64,000 bases of DNA from Rhodococcus sp. WMMA185 (GTDB lineage Bacteria > Actinomycetota > Actinomycetes > Mycobacteriales > Mycobacteriaceae). This document shows positions 7,726 through 17,244 of the stretch, piece after piece. The position numbers were made by a program, and so were the translations under genes. Below the pieces are notes generated by a model. The model saw only the letters and a program-made list of their open reading frames with translations, was not told where the DNA came from and did no database searches. The stretch is from positions 4,109,012 through 4,173,011 of the forward strand of contig NZ_CP017014.1 of the NCBI RefSeq assembly GCF_001767395.1. Direction: 5' to 3'. How positions within the stretch are numbered: position 1 is the stretch's first letter; each line of letters opens with the position of its first letter.

Positions 7726-9147
7726 ATGGACGTGTCTACCGCAGCGGAGATTGCCGCTATCCCCGCACTCGAACTTCCCGCCCTGTATAGAGGGCGACAA
7801 CTCTCGCCCGTGGACGTCACGCAAGCGGTTCTCGATCGAGCCGAAGAGGTGCAACAAGACCTCAACTGTTTCTACGAAATCGACCACAAGGGGGCCTCTC
7901 GCTCTGCCAAAGAAAGCGAAAAGCGTTGGCTCGCAGATGAAGAAATCGGTCTCCTCGACGGTGTACCGGCCACTGTAAAAGAGAACATCGCCGTCGCCGG
8001 ATTCCGTAGGCCTTCCGGCAGTGCGGCCTGCGCCGACGCCCCACGCGAGTCATCAGACGGTCCCGCCGCAGCGAGGCTGAGGGAGGCTGGCGCTCCGATC
8101 ATCGGACTGACGGTCATGCCGGACCTGGGCATGCTGTCCTCCGGGGTGTCATCCCTCCACGGTGTCACTCGCAGTCCCTGGAACCCTGAGTGGACCGTGG
8201 GCGGCTCGAGCGGCGGTGCGGGTGCCGCCGCGACTGCGGGGGTCGGACCATTCCACTTGGGTTCCGACATCGCTGGGTCGGTTCGACTGCCGGCTACGTG
8301 GCTCGGACTCTTCTCGCTCAAGCCGACCTTCGGACGTGTGCCGGTCGACCCTCCCTACATGGGCCGGGTCGTAGGGCCCCTCACGCGTACCGTTGCCGAT
8401 GCGGCTCTTCTTCTTTCGGAGGTATCGCGCCCGGATGTGCGTGACTGCAGCAGCTTGACGGTCGACCCAGTTGACTGGCATTCCCTGGTGAAACCGGTGC
8501 CCGAAGACATGGTTCGCGGGTCGAAAGTCGCCTTCCACCTCGACGCCGGGGCTGGAATCCCAACCGACCCCGAGGTCGCAGCCCTGGTGGGACGCGCTGT
8601 GGCGCATTTCGAGGCAGCTGGTGCCGACGTCACCGAAATTGCTCCGCCGATGACGCCCGACTACCTCGACGGCTTGGATATGTTCCTGCGTACGCGCTCG
8701 CTAGCGGACATAGTTGCGCTGGATGAGGACCGTCAGGCGAAGTTGCTCCCCTTCGTCAGGGAATGGGCCCGCGGTGCGGAACGCACGAGTGGCGTGGAAA
8801 CGATGCGGAACTTGCAGACGATCTGGTCCCTACGCCGTGACACGATTATTCGCACGTCGCCGTATGATCTTGTATTGTCCCCGGTTTCGGCGGTCGCCGC
8901 ATTCCCTGCCGAGTGGCCGATGCCGACAAACTCCCCGGAGACCGCTCTCCATCACGTCGCATATGCGGTGCCGTACAACCTCTCCGAGCAGCCTGCCGCG
9001 TCGATCAATTGTGGTTTCACCGCAGACGGAAGGCCGGTCGGACTGCAAATCGCCGGGCGACGATTCGACGACGCGCAAGTGTTGAAGGCGGCGCATTGGT
9101 ATGAGCAGACGCGGCCCGAATCGGCGGTACCAGCGTGGCCACTCTGA
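7726..9147 (+). CDS. amidase signature family enzyme
   Basis: This is a 473-residue cytosolic amidohydrolase acting on carboxylic amides, C-N bonds or related substrates. The Ser-cisSer-Lys triad is complete: K85 in GVPATVKENIAV, the serine-rich GGSSGGAG motif around S161, and nucleophile S185 in GSDIAGSVRLP. The length is normal for the family. It follows the RpiR-type regulator by 68 bp on the same strand, so joint transcription or regulation is plausible. Substrate specificity cannot be told from the sequence; the family spans aliphatic amides, aryl amides, ureas and aminoacyl-tRNA amidotransferase subunits, and the context argues against the GatA role. Confidence 0.85.
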   Translation: MDVSTAAEIAAIPALELPALYRGRQLSPVDVTQAVLDRAEEVQQDLNCFYEIDHKGASRSAKESEKRWLADEEIGLLDGVPATVKENIAVAGFRRPSGSAACADAPRESSDGPAAARLREAGAPIIGLTVMPDLGMLSSGVSSLHGVTRSPWNPEWTVGGSSGGAGAAATAGVGPFHLGSDIAGSVRLPATWLGLFSLKPTFGRVPVDPPYMGRVVGPLTRTVADAALLLSEVSRPDVRDCSSLTVDPVDWHSLVKPVPEDMVRGSKVAFHLDAGAGIPTDPEVAALVGRAVAHFEAAGADVTEIAPPMTPDYLDGLDMFLRTRSLADIVALDEDRQAKLLPFVREWARGAERTSGVETMRNLQTIWSLRRDTIIRTSPYDLVLSPVSAVAAFPAEWPMPTNSPETALHHVAYAVPYNLSEQPAASINCGFTADGRPVGLQIAGRRFDDAQVLKAAHWYEQTRPESAVPAWPL

Positions 9148-9211
9148 CGCGGCACTCGTGAGACCGTTGGTCCGGAGTGGAGTAGCCAACGAAACGCGGA
9201 CTTTCGGTGGT

Positions 9212-10243
9212 TCAGATTCCCATCGACCGCGCGATCATCGGCCAGGAGTTGTGCAGGTCGTCCTGCCAGTAGCCCCACGAATGAGTACCACCGGGCCGGA
9301 AGTCGAATGTAGCGGGGATGTTCAACTGAGCGAGACGGTTGGCGAGATTGTGGGTGCAGTAGTTCGTCGCCGCTTCGATGACGCCACCGACGATGATCTG
9401 CTCGGCAAGTGTGTCGACCTGTCCATTGATCCCGGGACCGTCCAGCCTGTCATGGGGGCCGGGTAGCCCCGAGCCCGTACTGATGTAAAGCTCTGTGCCG
9501 CGCAGCTTTTCAGCATTGACGACCGGGTCGTTCGCCACCCACCCCGGGCCATCGAGTGGACCCCACATGTTGGTGACATCGGCACCACCCCGCAGGGCTA
9601 GGACCGTACGGATCGCGTTCTGGCCCGGCCAGGTGCTGGTCTCGGCGCAGCCACTGTAGGAGCCGACGCTCTCGTAGAAGCCAGGCTTGGCGATTGCGAG
9701 GTTGAGTACCGAGGTCGCGGTCATCGAGATCGCGGCAATGGACTGAATTCCGTTGGTGCCGAACGTTGTGTCGATGACGGGCGGGAGTTCCTCGAGCAGG
9801 AAGGTCTGCCACTTCTGGCGGCCGAGCTTCGGGTCGTCCTTCTCCCAGTCGGTGTAGTAGCTGAAGGCGCCCTCGAGTGGAGTCACGACATTGACGTTCT
9901 TGTCCATGAAGAAGTCCGCCACGTCGGACCTGCGCTGCCACGTGGCGGAGTCCTCGCCTCCGCCGGCACCGTTGAGGAGATACAGCGTCGGCCTCGGCTG
10001 ACTCATGTCCGCAGGCAGGATGACCTCGAGGGGAATGTTGCGGTCCATCGACGGCGAATACACCGAGATGGTGACTTTGCGATCGGAATTCTGGGTGAAT
10101 TTCGCCAGGTAGCCTACAGACCCTTTTTGTACGGTCGCTGTACCGTTCTCGGCTAGTGCCGTAGCAGGCACAACAACCAGCGATGCGGCAGCCAGAACCG
10201 CCGCCGCAAGAGCGCGAGCGCGCCCAACCTTCGAACTCGTCAC
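9212..10243 (-). CDS. secreted mycolyltransferase of the antigen 85 type
   Basis: This is a 343-residue exported alpha/beta hydrolase that transfers mycolic acids to trehalose mycolates or arabinogalactan in the outer envelope. The start is GTG 10243, with GGGAGG upstream (10251-10256); the signal peptide covers about residues 1-31 (AAAVLAAASLVVVPATALA). The nucleophile elbow AISMTATS places the serine at about residue 173, and the catalytic histidine is in GGTHSWGYWQDDL near the C-terminus. The elbow has Ala-Ile where antigen 85 has Gly-Leu, as I recall for rhodococcal and corynebacterial paralogues. It points at the amidase gene from the other strand. Confidence 0.88.
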   Translation of the reverse strand: MTSSKVGRARALAAAVLAAASLVVVPATALAENGTATVQKGSVGYLAKFTQNSDRKVTISVYSPSMDRNIPLEVILPADMSQPRPTLYLLNGAGGGEDSATWQRRSDVADFFMDKNVNVVTPLEGAFSYYTDWEKDDPKLGRQKWQTFLLEELPPVIDTTFGTNGIQSIAAISMTATSVLNLAIAKPGFYESVGSYSGCAETSTWPGQNAIRTVLALRGGADVTNMWGPLDGPGWVANDPVVNAEKLRGTELYISTGSGLPGPHDRLDGPGINGQVDTLAEQIIVGGVIEAATNYCTHNLANRLAQLNIPATFDFRPGGTHSWGYWQDDLHNSWPMIARSMGI

Positions 10244-10424
10244 CTGAAATCCTCCCCTGAACCTCGAGACTTGCCGCGCGTCGCGGAAATGCCGCGGGCA
10301 CACCCTGTGCCGTGCCCCCGCCCCACATCAGAAAGTACAACATCGACGCGGGGCGTGAGTGGCTACCGCTGAAGTGATTACACGGACTCGTCGAACAGCC
10401 GACCGAACCCTGCCCGTGCGCGCT

Positions 10425-11936
10425 TCAGGGTGCGACGTCGTCCCCGACGACGGACTCCGTTTCGGCGACGTTCAGGATGGCCTGTGGTGACTCGGTGGGA
10501 TGCCGCCAGGACAGCAGGTATCCGAGCCCCATGGTGATCACGACTCCGATTGCCGTGTACCAGGTGAATCCGACGAGGGTCTGATGGAAGACGAACAGAT
10601 AAGTCATCGTGACAACCGCGACCGCGAAGGCGATGATGGCGTCGACTTGGCGCGCCTTGCGCACCCACAATCCCAGGAAGAACGCGCCGAGCAGGCCGCC
10701 GTAGGTCAGGCCGGCGACAGACAGCCCGAGTTCGACCACCGGATTGTCGGTTCCGGTGAACAGGGCGGCGGCGCCGATAAAGACCAATCCCCAGCCCAGG
10801 GTGAAGAGGCGACCCAGGCGCAGCCCCTCGGTATCGGAAAGTGTTCGGTGAGTGAACTTTTCGTACAGGTCGGCCATCGTCGAGGACGACAGCGCCGACA
10901 GCGACGAGGACAGTGTGCTCATCGCGGAGGCCATGATTCCGGCGAGCAGCAGTCCCGAGATTCCGGCGGGCAGTCCCTCGACGATGAAGGTCGGGAAGAT
11001 CTCGTCACCGGTACTGAGCCCCATCTGTTCGGGTGTGCGGCCCTGGTAGTAACTCCACAGCCCTAGACCCACGGTCAGGAACAGCGCGAACTGAAGGAAG
11101 ACCACGACCGCGCTGCCGATAACCGCCCGCTGCGCGTCGCGTAGCGTCCGGCAGGTCAGCAATCGTTGCACGATGATCTGATCGACACCGTGGGAGGCGG
11201 TCGAGAGCAGGGCGCCGCCGATGACCGCGGTGACGAACGCGTAGGGCGCCGAGATCGGGTTGGACGTGAAGTCGAGTATCTGTGTCTTGCCTGCATCGGC
11301 TGCGGCGGTCAGGAAGTTGACGTCGACGCTACGGCTGATGAACACCAGGGCGATGGCGCCGCCCACCACATACAGCGCCATCTGCAGCACATCGACCCAG
11401 ACCACTGCCCGGATTCCTCCGATCAAGGTGTAGCCGATAGTGACGAGTCCGAGGATCGCGATGATCGCGAAGAACGACAATTGCACCCCGTAGGCGTCGA
11501 GGATGACCTTCATCGGGATGGCCGCGGCGAACAATCGGACACCGTCCGCGAGCAACCGGGTAAAAAGGAACGCGACCGAGGCGGTGCTTTGCATCCCCCG
11601 CCCGAAGCGGAGCCCGAGGTAGGCGTACGCGGTCGTCATCTCGCCCCGGTAGTAGCGCGGCAGCAGGACGAAGGCCACCACGATTCGGCCGATGAGGTAT
11701 CCGAGGGTCACCTGGATGAAGGTGACGTTGCCCAGGTAGGCGACGGTGGGAACACTGATGACTGTCAATGCGCTGGTTTCGGTGGCCACGATCGACAGGC
11801 ACACCGCCCACCACGGAAGGTCGCGATTGCCCAGGAAGTATCCCCGGAGGTTCTTCTGTTTCCCGGACAGTTTGAGACCGATCCAGGCAGAGCCTGCCAT
11901 ATAGGCCACGATGACGACCAGGTCGAAGGGCTGCAC
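10425..11936 (-). CDS. sodium:solute symporter, probable amino-sugar uptake
   Basis: This is a polytopic membrane protein of 503 residues of the solute:sodium symporter family, with about 13 helices. The N-terminal signature YFLGNRDLPWWAVCLSIVATE and YTLIGGIRAVVWVDVLQ fit the sialic-acid/sugar branch. The start is GTG 11936 with GGAG a few bases upstream; only 16 bp separate it from anmK, making it the last gene of a four-gene operon. Because the other three genes convert (anhydro)MurNAc and probably GlcNAc, uptake of a wall-derived amino sugar is the likely role. That substrate is inferred from context only. Confidence 0.82.
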   Translation of the reverse strand: MQPFDLVVIVAYMAGSAWIGLKLSGKQKNLRGYFLGNRDLPWWAVCLSIVATETSALTVISVPTVAYLGNVTFIQVTLGYLIGRIVVAFVLLPRYYRGEMTTAYAYLGLRFGRGMQSTASVAFLFTRLLADGVRLFAAAIPMKVILDAYGVQLSFFAIIAILGLVTIGYTLIGGIRAVVWVDVLQMALYVVGGAIALVFISRSVDVNFLTAAADAGKTQILDFTSNPISAPYAFVTAVIGGALLSTASHGVDQIIVQRLLTCRTLRDAQRAVIGSAVVVFLQFALFLTVGLGLWSYYQGRTPEQMGLSTGDEIFPTFIVEGLPAGISGLLLAGIMASAMSTLSSSLSALSSSTMADLYEKFTHRTLSDTEGLRLGRLFTLGWGLVFIGAAALFTGTDNPVVELGLSVAGLTYGGLLGAFFLGLWVRKARQVDAIIAFAVAVVTMTYLFVFHQTLVGFTWYTAIGVVITMGLGYLLSWRHPTESPQAILNVAETESVVGDDVAP

Positions 11937-11952
11937 GGGGGCTCCAAACTTA

Positions 11953-13155
11953 TTATGTGGCTGGAAGTTTCGTCAGAATGGGGTGGACGATTCGCAGTGT
12001 GTGGACAGGATCGGCAACAGGGGGCGGTAGGCGCAGGCTGGTGGCACCCGGCGTGATCCGGCCGGCCACCGTGGCCCGACCTGCGCCCGTGCAAGCCGGT
12101 ATCGAGCCTGCCACTCCGTGCCAGCTGAGGAAGCCCACGAGCGCGAAGACATAGGCCTCCTTGGCGTCGGAATCGAGACCGAGTTCTGCGATGGTGGTGA
12201 GCCGGGCCGGAGCGAGGTGGTCTTCGAGGCGGCGCATGAGCGTCGGATTGCGAGTTCCGCCACCGGAGGCGAAGACTCGATCTACCGCATACGGAGTGAG
12301 GGCGGCGGCGACAGTTCGGGCGGTGACCTCGACCAGAGTTGCCAGCAGGTCTGACGGCGAGAGGTCTTGACACCCAGCGCGATCGATCATCTCGGCGAGG
12401 TATCCGGCGTGAAAATCTTCCTTCCCGGTCGACTTCGGCGGGAGCCGCCGGTAGTAGGGATGATCGAGAAGGGCCGCGAACAGGCGTGAATTCACCTGCC
12501 CACGGGCCGCGATTGCCCCATCGTGATCGACATGGTCGCGCCCTGCGGTAAGTCTCCTGACGGCGGCGTCGATCAGCGCGTTCGCCGGACCGGTATCGAA
12601 GGCCACCGGATCGTGGTCGGCGCCGACTACGGTCACGTTCGCGATACCGCCCAAGTTCAGGGCCGCCGATCGTTTTCTGCTGTCGCCGAGGAGGAGAACG
12701 TCGAACAGACTGGCCAGGGGAGCCCCGTGGCCACCTGCGGCGACGTCGTTGACCCGTAGATCCGAGACGACGGGAAGCCCCGTGGCCTGGGCGATCCAGG
12801 CCGGCTGACCCAATTGCAGAGTGCCCCGAACCGCCCCGTCGTCGATCCAGTGGAACAGCGTCTGTCCGTGTGAGACGACCAACTCCGCCCGCCCGCCGGT
12901 CAAGTCGTCTGCGGCTGAGGAGGCGGCTGCCGCGAACTCCTGTCCCACCCCGGTGTCGATGCGGCACACCGTTTCCAAGGTAGTGGCTGCGGGTGGGAGC
13001 GCATCGAGGATCAGGCCGCGAAGCTCAACCGAGTATTGAACCTCCCGGTGTCCGAGCGGGGTCATCCGAATCTCGCCGCCGGTCATCGTCAGGTCCGCGG
13101 CCGCGACATCGATGGCGTCGACCGAGGTTCCGGAGGAGAGGGAGAGAACGATCAC
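11953..13155 (-). CDS. anmK: anhydro-N-acetylmuramic acid kinase
   Basis: AnmK hydrolyses the 1,6-anhydro bond of anhydroMurNAc and phosphorylates it with ATP to MurNAc-6-phosphate, in the cytosol. The 400-residue protein shows the family's start (SLSSGTSVDAIDVAAADL), the catalytic region VSHGQTLFHW, the sugar-binding LNLGGIANVTV and FDTGPANALID, and the C-terminal ATP-site FASGGGTRNPTL. The start is GTG 13155, overlapping the stop of murQ by 4 bp (GTGA), so the two are coupled. Its product is the substrate of the adjacent MurQ. Confidence 0.92.
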   Translation of the reverse strand: MIVLSLSSGTSVDAIDVAAADLTMTGGEIRMTPLGHREVQYSVELRGLILDALPPAATTLETVCRIDTGVGQEFAAAASSAADDLTGGRAELVVSHGQTLFHWIDDGAVRGTLQLGQPAWIAQATGLPVVSDLRVNDVAAGGHGAPLASLFDVLLLGDSRKRSAALNLGGIANVTVVGADHDPVAFDTGPANALIDAAVRRLTAGRDHVDHDGAIAARGQVNSRLFAALLDHPYYRRLPPKSTGKEDFHAGYLAEMIDRAGCQDLSPSDLLATLVEVTARTVAAALTPYAVDRVFASGGGTRNPTLMRRLEDHLAPARLTTIAELGLDSDAKEAYVFALVGFLSWHGVAGSIPACTGAGRATVAGRITPGATSLRLPPPVADPVHTLRIVHPILTKLPAT

Positions 13156-14084
13156 GTCGGTGTTTCCGCGCCGGAACCACCGTCTACTGCGTTACGGACG
13201 CGACCGGCACAGGCGGCCAATCGGTTTCGAGCCTCGGCTACGTCGATCTCAGCCAGCAGAGCGACGATCGCTGTCTTGACGTGGCCACCCGCAGCCGCCA
13301 GCGTATCGGCCGCCACATCCGGCGAAACACCGGTAGCCTCCACGACAATGCGCTGTGCGCGGGACCGGAGTTTGTCGTTGGTCGCCTGGACGTCGACCAT
13401 CAAGTTGTCGTAGGTCTTGCCCAGCCGGATCATGCTGGCGGTCGTGAGGGTGTTGAGCACCAGCTTCTGCGCCGTTCCGGCCTTCATCCGGGTCGATCCG
13501 GCGATGATCTCCGGGCCGGTGCACACTTCGATCGCCACGTCGACGAGGGAACTGAGCCGGCTGCCGGCATTGTTGCTGATGCCGATGGTGGCGGCACCTG
13601 ACTCTCGTGCGGTCTCGGCGGCGCCGAGCGCGTAGGGGGTCCGTCCCGAGGCGGTTATCGCGACGAGCACGTCATCTGCGCCGATCTCGATGTCCGCTAG
13701 AGCCTCCGCTGCGGCGCCGGGGTCATCCTCGGCGCCCTCACGGGACGCGGTCATTGCGTCAACGCCTCCCGCGAGGAGTGCGGTCACTTGGCCGGGTTCG
13801 GTCCCGAAGGTGGGCACACATTCTGCCGCGTCCAAGACTCCGAGCCTGCCGGGGGTTCCGGCACCCGCGTACACCAGCCTGCCACCGCGTTCGAGCCGTT
13901 CGACGACAACGTCGACCGCCGCGGTGATGGCGTCGGACGCCGCAGCCACCGCCGCAGGAACACCTGCGTCGTCCTCGGCAATGGCGGCCACCAGGTCACG
14001 CGTAGAGCGGGTATCGAGGCCGGACAGCTCGGGGCGGGTGCGCTCGGTGGCGAGCTGCGCGAGCTCATGATCGAGGTCGGTCAT
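13152..14084 (-). CDS. murQ: N-acetylmuramic acid 6-phosphate etherase
   Basis: MurQ removes D-lactate from MurNAc-6-phosphate, giving GlcNAc-6-phosphate. The 310-residue SIS-domain protein carries the family phrases LVYAGAGTPGRLGVLDAAEC, TFGTEPGQV, ITASGRTPY and the signature TGPEIIAGSTRMKAGTAQK. ATG 14084 overlaps the stop of the upstream kinase gene (ATGA) and its stop overlaps anmK, so all three are translationally coupled. It lacks any fused regulator or kinase domain. Released D-lactate could feed general lactate oxidation; a lutABC operon lies about 10 kb away but is not linked. Confidence 0.93.
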   Translation of the reverse strand: MTDLDHELAQLATERTRPELSGLDTRSTRDLVAAIAEDDAGVPAAVAAASDAITAAVDVVVERLERGGRLVYAGAGTPGRLGVLDAAECVPTFGTEPGQVTALLAGGVDAMTASREGAEDDPGAAAEALADIEIGADDVLVAITASGRTPYALGAAETARESGAATIGISNNAGSRLSSLVDVAIEVCTGPEIIAGSTRMKAGTAQKLVLNTLTTASMIRLGKTYDNLMVDVQATNDKLRSRAQRIVVEATGVSPDVAADTLAAAGGHVKTAIVALLAEIDVAEARNRLAACAGRVRNAVDGGSGAETPT

Positions 14085-15076
14085 GCGCTGGCTCCTTCGT
14101 ATCGGCGGATCAGGGGTTCCTGGGGCAAGTCGTCGCGCGTGGCCATCAGGAAGCCACCGTCACAGGCATCACCAGCGCGTGGGACCACTCGACCACTCGG
14201 CAGCAGCCGGGCCATTTCGGCGGCGAACGGTCCGGTCAGGAGTTCCCCGGCATCGAATAGTCCTCCGGTGGTGCTGATTTCGACCTCTTGTGCGTCGGGC
14301 ATCGCGCGCATTGCCGCGGCAGCCGCGGTGCGGGCCAGTTCGGCGCCCGACTCCGCACACACCTTCGATGACCACTCGTCCCCGTCCTTGGCGGCGGCGA
14401 CGACGTCGCGGGCAAATGCGGCAATCATGAAGGGCGGGTTGCTAGAGCCGTGCACGAGCTCGGGTAGACGATCGAGGTCGCCGTATCGTCGCTCCGCCAG
14501 TACCCGCAGGACCTCGGAGCCCGCGCGGCCGTCGTGAGCTCGCAGCGCCGATTGCAAACCTCGACGGCCGATGGAGAAGCCACTTCCGTCGTCACCCAGC
14601 AGGTATCCCCAACCATCGACGAACGCGGTGGCCCCGTTCTCGGCGACGGCCAGCGCGACCGAACCAGTACCCGCGGCCAGCACAACCCCGGGGTGCCCGG
14701 CGAGGGAACCGGCATGCGAAGTTGTCATGTCGCTGGCCACGGCGACACGGCACGTGTGGTGGCGTTCGGCCAGTGCGTCCGCCAATTTTCTGCCCGCTTC
14801 GACGACCCGTGCGTATCCGGCCACCCCAGCCGCGACTGCGTCCACCGGTCCGCCATCGACGGCGTCGGCGGCGGACCGCATCGCGGCCAGTGCGGATTCG
14901 AATCCACCGGGGTCCGCGAGACCCCGAGCGCCGGCAGTCTCGACTTCGTTCACGCGTCGACCGCCGATGAACAGGGCCGCCCGGCACCCCGACTTGCCGA
15001 CGTCGAAAACCAGCACGCGGCTCACTCCGTCCGGTGAACGCCGAGGCAGCCGACGTGGCGGGCGTGTTCTGTCCAT
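14081..15076 (-). CDS. BadF/BadG-type N-acetylglucosamine (amino sugar) kinase
   Basis: This is a 331-residue ATPase of the actin-like BadF/BadG/BcrA/BcrD fold. Nucleotide- and sugar-site motifs are visible: VLVFDVGKSGCRAALF, VVLAAGTGSVALA and LGDDGSGFSIGRRGL. Members near murQ are usually GlcNAc or MurNAc kinases, so phosphorylation of a wall amino sugar is the likely role. ATG 15076 is chosen because a promoter at 15084-15112 puts transcription start on this ATG (leaderless message); GTG 15025, just before VLVFDVGKSG, is the alternative and would drop an Arg/Pro-rich N-terminus. It is the first gene of the operon. Confidence 0.8.
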   Translation of the reverse strand: MDRTRPPRRLPRRSPDGVSRVLVFDVGKSGCRAALFIGGRRVNEVETAGARGLADPGGFESALAAMRSAADAVDGGPVDAVAAGVAGYARVVEAGRKLADALAERHHTCRVAVASDMTTSHAGSLAGHPGVVLAAGTGSVALAVAENGATAFVDGWGYLLGDDGSGFSIGRRGLQSALRAHDGRAGSEVLRVLAERRYGDLDRLPELVHGSSNPPFMIAAFARDVVAAAKDGDEWSSKVCAESGAELARTAAAAAMRAMPDAQEVEISTTGGLFDAGELLTGPFAAEMARLLPSGRVVPRAGDACDGGFLMATRDDLPQEPLIRRYEGASA

Positions 15077-15083
15077 GAACGCC

Positions 15084-15112
15084 AATGTAGGCCGGGCCAC
15101 AAGAGGCGTCAA
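15084..15112 (-). promoter_or_regulatory. promoter of the MurNAc salvage operon
   Basis: On the minus strand, TTGACG (15112-15107), a 17-bp spacer and TACATT (15089-15084) form a good housekeeping promoter. The expected start is 15077-15076, which is the A of an ATG, suggesting leaderless translation. TGAAG...TTGA bases just upstream could take part in RpiR-type control. Confidence 0.6.
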
Positions 15113-15165
15113 TAAACTTCATCGCTAGGTGGTGGGAAGAAAAAATCCTTCACACCGCGCGGACT

Positions 15166-17244
15166 TCACGCGCCGATGCGGGCACCCGGCTTCCACACCG
15201 CGACAACGGAGGGTCGAGGCTGGGCGTCGCCGCCCTCGGGCCAGTGCGACGCCGGGTTGTCGGCGTCGGCCCCATCCAGTTCACCCGGGTGCTGCACGCA
15301 GACGGTCACGCGCTCTTCTCCGATGATCGGCCCGCAGGTCTCTGCACCCTTCGGTACGGTGAGGAATTGCTTGGTCTCGCCGCGGTTGGGTCCGTCGAGA
15401 ACGACACTGAACAGCCCGTCATTCGACTTCAGCGCGTTGCCATCCGTCGAGACCCACAGGTTGCCGTGCGTGTCGAAGGCCAGGTTGTCGGGGCAGGAGA
15501 TGGGGCTGACGCTGTCCTTGTCGAAGCCGCCGTAGTACGTATCGGCGGCCTGCGGGTCGCCGCACACGAGCAGCAGGTTCCAGGTGAAGGCGGTTCCGGC
15601 GTGATCGTCGGTGAGTTCGAGGACCTGGCCGTTCTTGTTGTTGTTGCGCGGGTTGGCCTCGTCCGCGGGCGCGGCACCGTCGACGCCACGCTTGGTGTTG
15701 TTGGTCAGTGCGACGTACACCTTGCCAGTCTTCGGGTTCGGTTCGAAGTCCTCGGGGCGGTCCATCTTGGTGGCGCCCACCTTATCGGCGGCCAGCCGGG
15801 TGAACACCGCGACTTCTTCGGCGCCCATCCCGTCGACGAGCGATTCACCCTTGCCGTCCTCGCCCGTGCGGAGCAGAGCGATCCACTCGCCGGTGCCGTC
15901 GAATGCGCCGGTCGGCGGTAGCGTTCCCGAACCGTCGATCTCGTCCGGCGAGTTCCCGGAAAGCTTTGCGACGTAGAGGGTGCCCGCGTCGAGCAGCGTC
16001 ATGTTGTGACGCATCGACGCTTGACTGTTGCCGCTCATCATCTTTCGGCTCGAGACGAACTTGTACATGTAGTCGAATCGCTCGTCGTCGCCGCTGTAGG
16101 AAACGACGGTGCCGTCGTCGGTGACGTAGATGGTCGCCGCCTCGTGCTTGAACCGCCCCATCGCGGTGTGCTTGACCGGCGTCGATGTGGCATCCCACGG
16201 GTTGACCTCGACGACGTACCCGAAGCGGTTGACCTCGTTGGGTTCCTGTGCCAGATCGAATCTCTTGTCGAACCGCTCCCACTTACGTTCGGTTGCAGTA
16301 CCTTTCACGCCGTATCGCTTGAGGCGCTCGGCGGCGGCGGGGTCGGTGACCAGTTCGGCGTTGGCGAAGTACTGGTTGAAGTTCTCTTCCCCCGACAGCA
16401 CCGTTCCCCACGGAGTGACACCACCCGCGCAGTTGTTGAACGTGCCGAGCACGGACGTGCCGGTCGGGTCGGCGGATGTTCTGAGGAACTCGCTTCCTGC
16501 GGCGGGACCGGTGACGAGAAACTCCGTGCTGCCGGTGATACGCCGGTTGTAGGCGCCGAAGTCGGGAACGAGCTTGCCCGAACCCGGTTCACCCTTCACC
16601 TCCACCACCGACAAACCGTGGGCGGCGATCGCGGTCTCGAACTGATCGAGCGTCGGATTCTCGGCGTCGTAGCCGGCGAACATGAACGGTTCAGAGGTGT
16701 ACTCGTGGTTTACCACCAGCAGAAAGGTGTCGGGCTGCCCTTCGACCGGGAGGAGTCCGGCGAAGTCGTTATTGAACCCGAACTGGAGTGCCTGCGCCTG
16801 CCCGGTCTGGTTGTCGAAGTCGAACACGGGAGCGTCGGGTAGAACCGGGTCGCCCCAGCGAATCACCACAGCCTGTTCGTAGCCCGCGGGGACGACGACG
16901 GCGTCCTGGGTGTTGGGTGCGACGACGTCGAAGTCGGTGCCTGCGGGTGCCGCTCCTCCCTCGGCGCCAGTCCCCCCTCCGGCTGTCGTCGAGACGTCGC
17001 CGGAATCGTCCGAGCACGCGGCCAGAGCGCTTCCGGCGCCGACGGCGAGCACCGCCATTCCGGCGCCACGCAAGACGCCGCGACGCGAGAACGCTGTGCG
17101 GGCGATGTCGCGGAAGTACTCTCCCTCGGACGCGTTCGGGACCTCGTGTGAGCAGGCGTTACCACATTTGTACTGGCAGGTGACCGAGGCGCGAGAAGAC
17201 TCGCCCTCGTGGTTGACGAACAGTGCAAGAGGTTTCAAGCTCAC
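15166..17244 (-). CDS. phoX: PhoX-family alkaline phosphatase (DUF839), Tat-exported lipoprotein
   Basis: This is a 692-residue phosphatase of the PhoX (DUF839) family, which releases phosphate from organic esters outside the cell and in characterised members uses Ca/Fe cofactors. The start is GTG 17244 with GGAG upstream. The family N-terminus with several cysteines is followed by a twin-arginine motif (SRRGVLRGAG, RR at 54-55) and a lipobox LAAC with Cys at about 77, so Tat export and lipid anchoring are likely. The large beta-propeller part includes GGVTPWGTVLSGEENFNQYF and MDRPEDFEPNPKTGKVY, both family signatures. Pho-type boxes lie upstream. Confidence 0.85.
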   Translation of the reverse strand: MSLKPLALFVNHEGESSRASVTCQYKCGNACSHEVPNASEGEYFRDIARTAFSRRGVLRGAGMAVLAVGAGSALAACSDDSGDVSTTAGGGTGAEGGAAPAGTDFDVVAPNTQDAVVVPAGYEQAVVIRWGDPVLPDAPVFDFDNQTGQAQALQFGFNNDFAGLLPVEGQPDTFLLVVNHEYTSEPFMFAGYDAENPTLDQFETAIAAHGLSVVEVKGEPGSGKLVPDFGAYNRRITGSTEFLVTGPAAGSEFLRTSADPTGTSVLGTFNNCAGGVTPWGTVLSGEENFNQYFANAELVTDPAAAERLKRYGVKGTATERKWERFDKRFDLAQEPNEVNRFGYVVEVNPWDATSTPVKHTAMGRFKHEAATIYVTDDGTVVSYSGDDERFDYMYKFVSSRKMMSGNSQASMRHNMTLLDAGTLYVAKLSGNSPDEIDGSGTLPPTGAFDGTGEWIALLRTGEDGKGESLVDGMGAEEVAVFTRLAADKVGATKMDRPEDFEPNPKTGKVYVALTNNTKRGVDGAAPADEANPRNNNKNGQVLELTDDHAGTAFTWNLLLVCGDPQAADTYYGGFDKDSVSPISCPDNLAFDTHGNLWVSTDGNALKSNDGLFSVVLDGPNRGETKQFLTVPKGAETCGPIIGEERVTVCVQHPGELDGADADNPASHWPEGGDAQPRPSVVAVWKPGARIGA

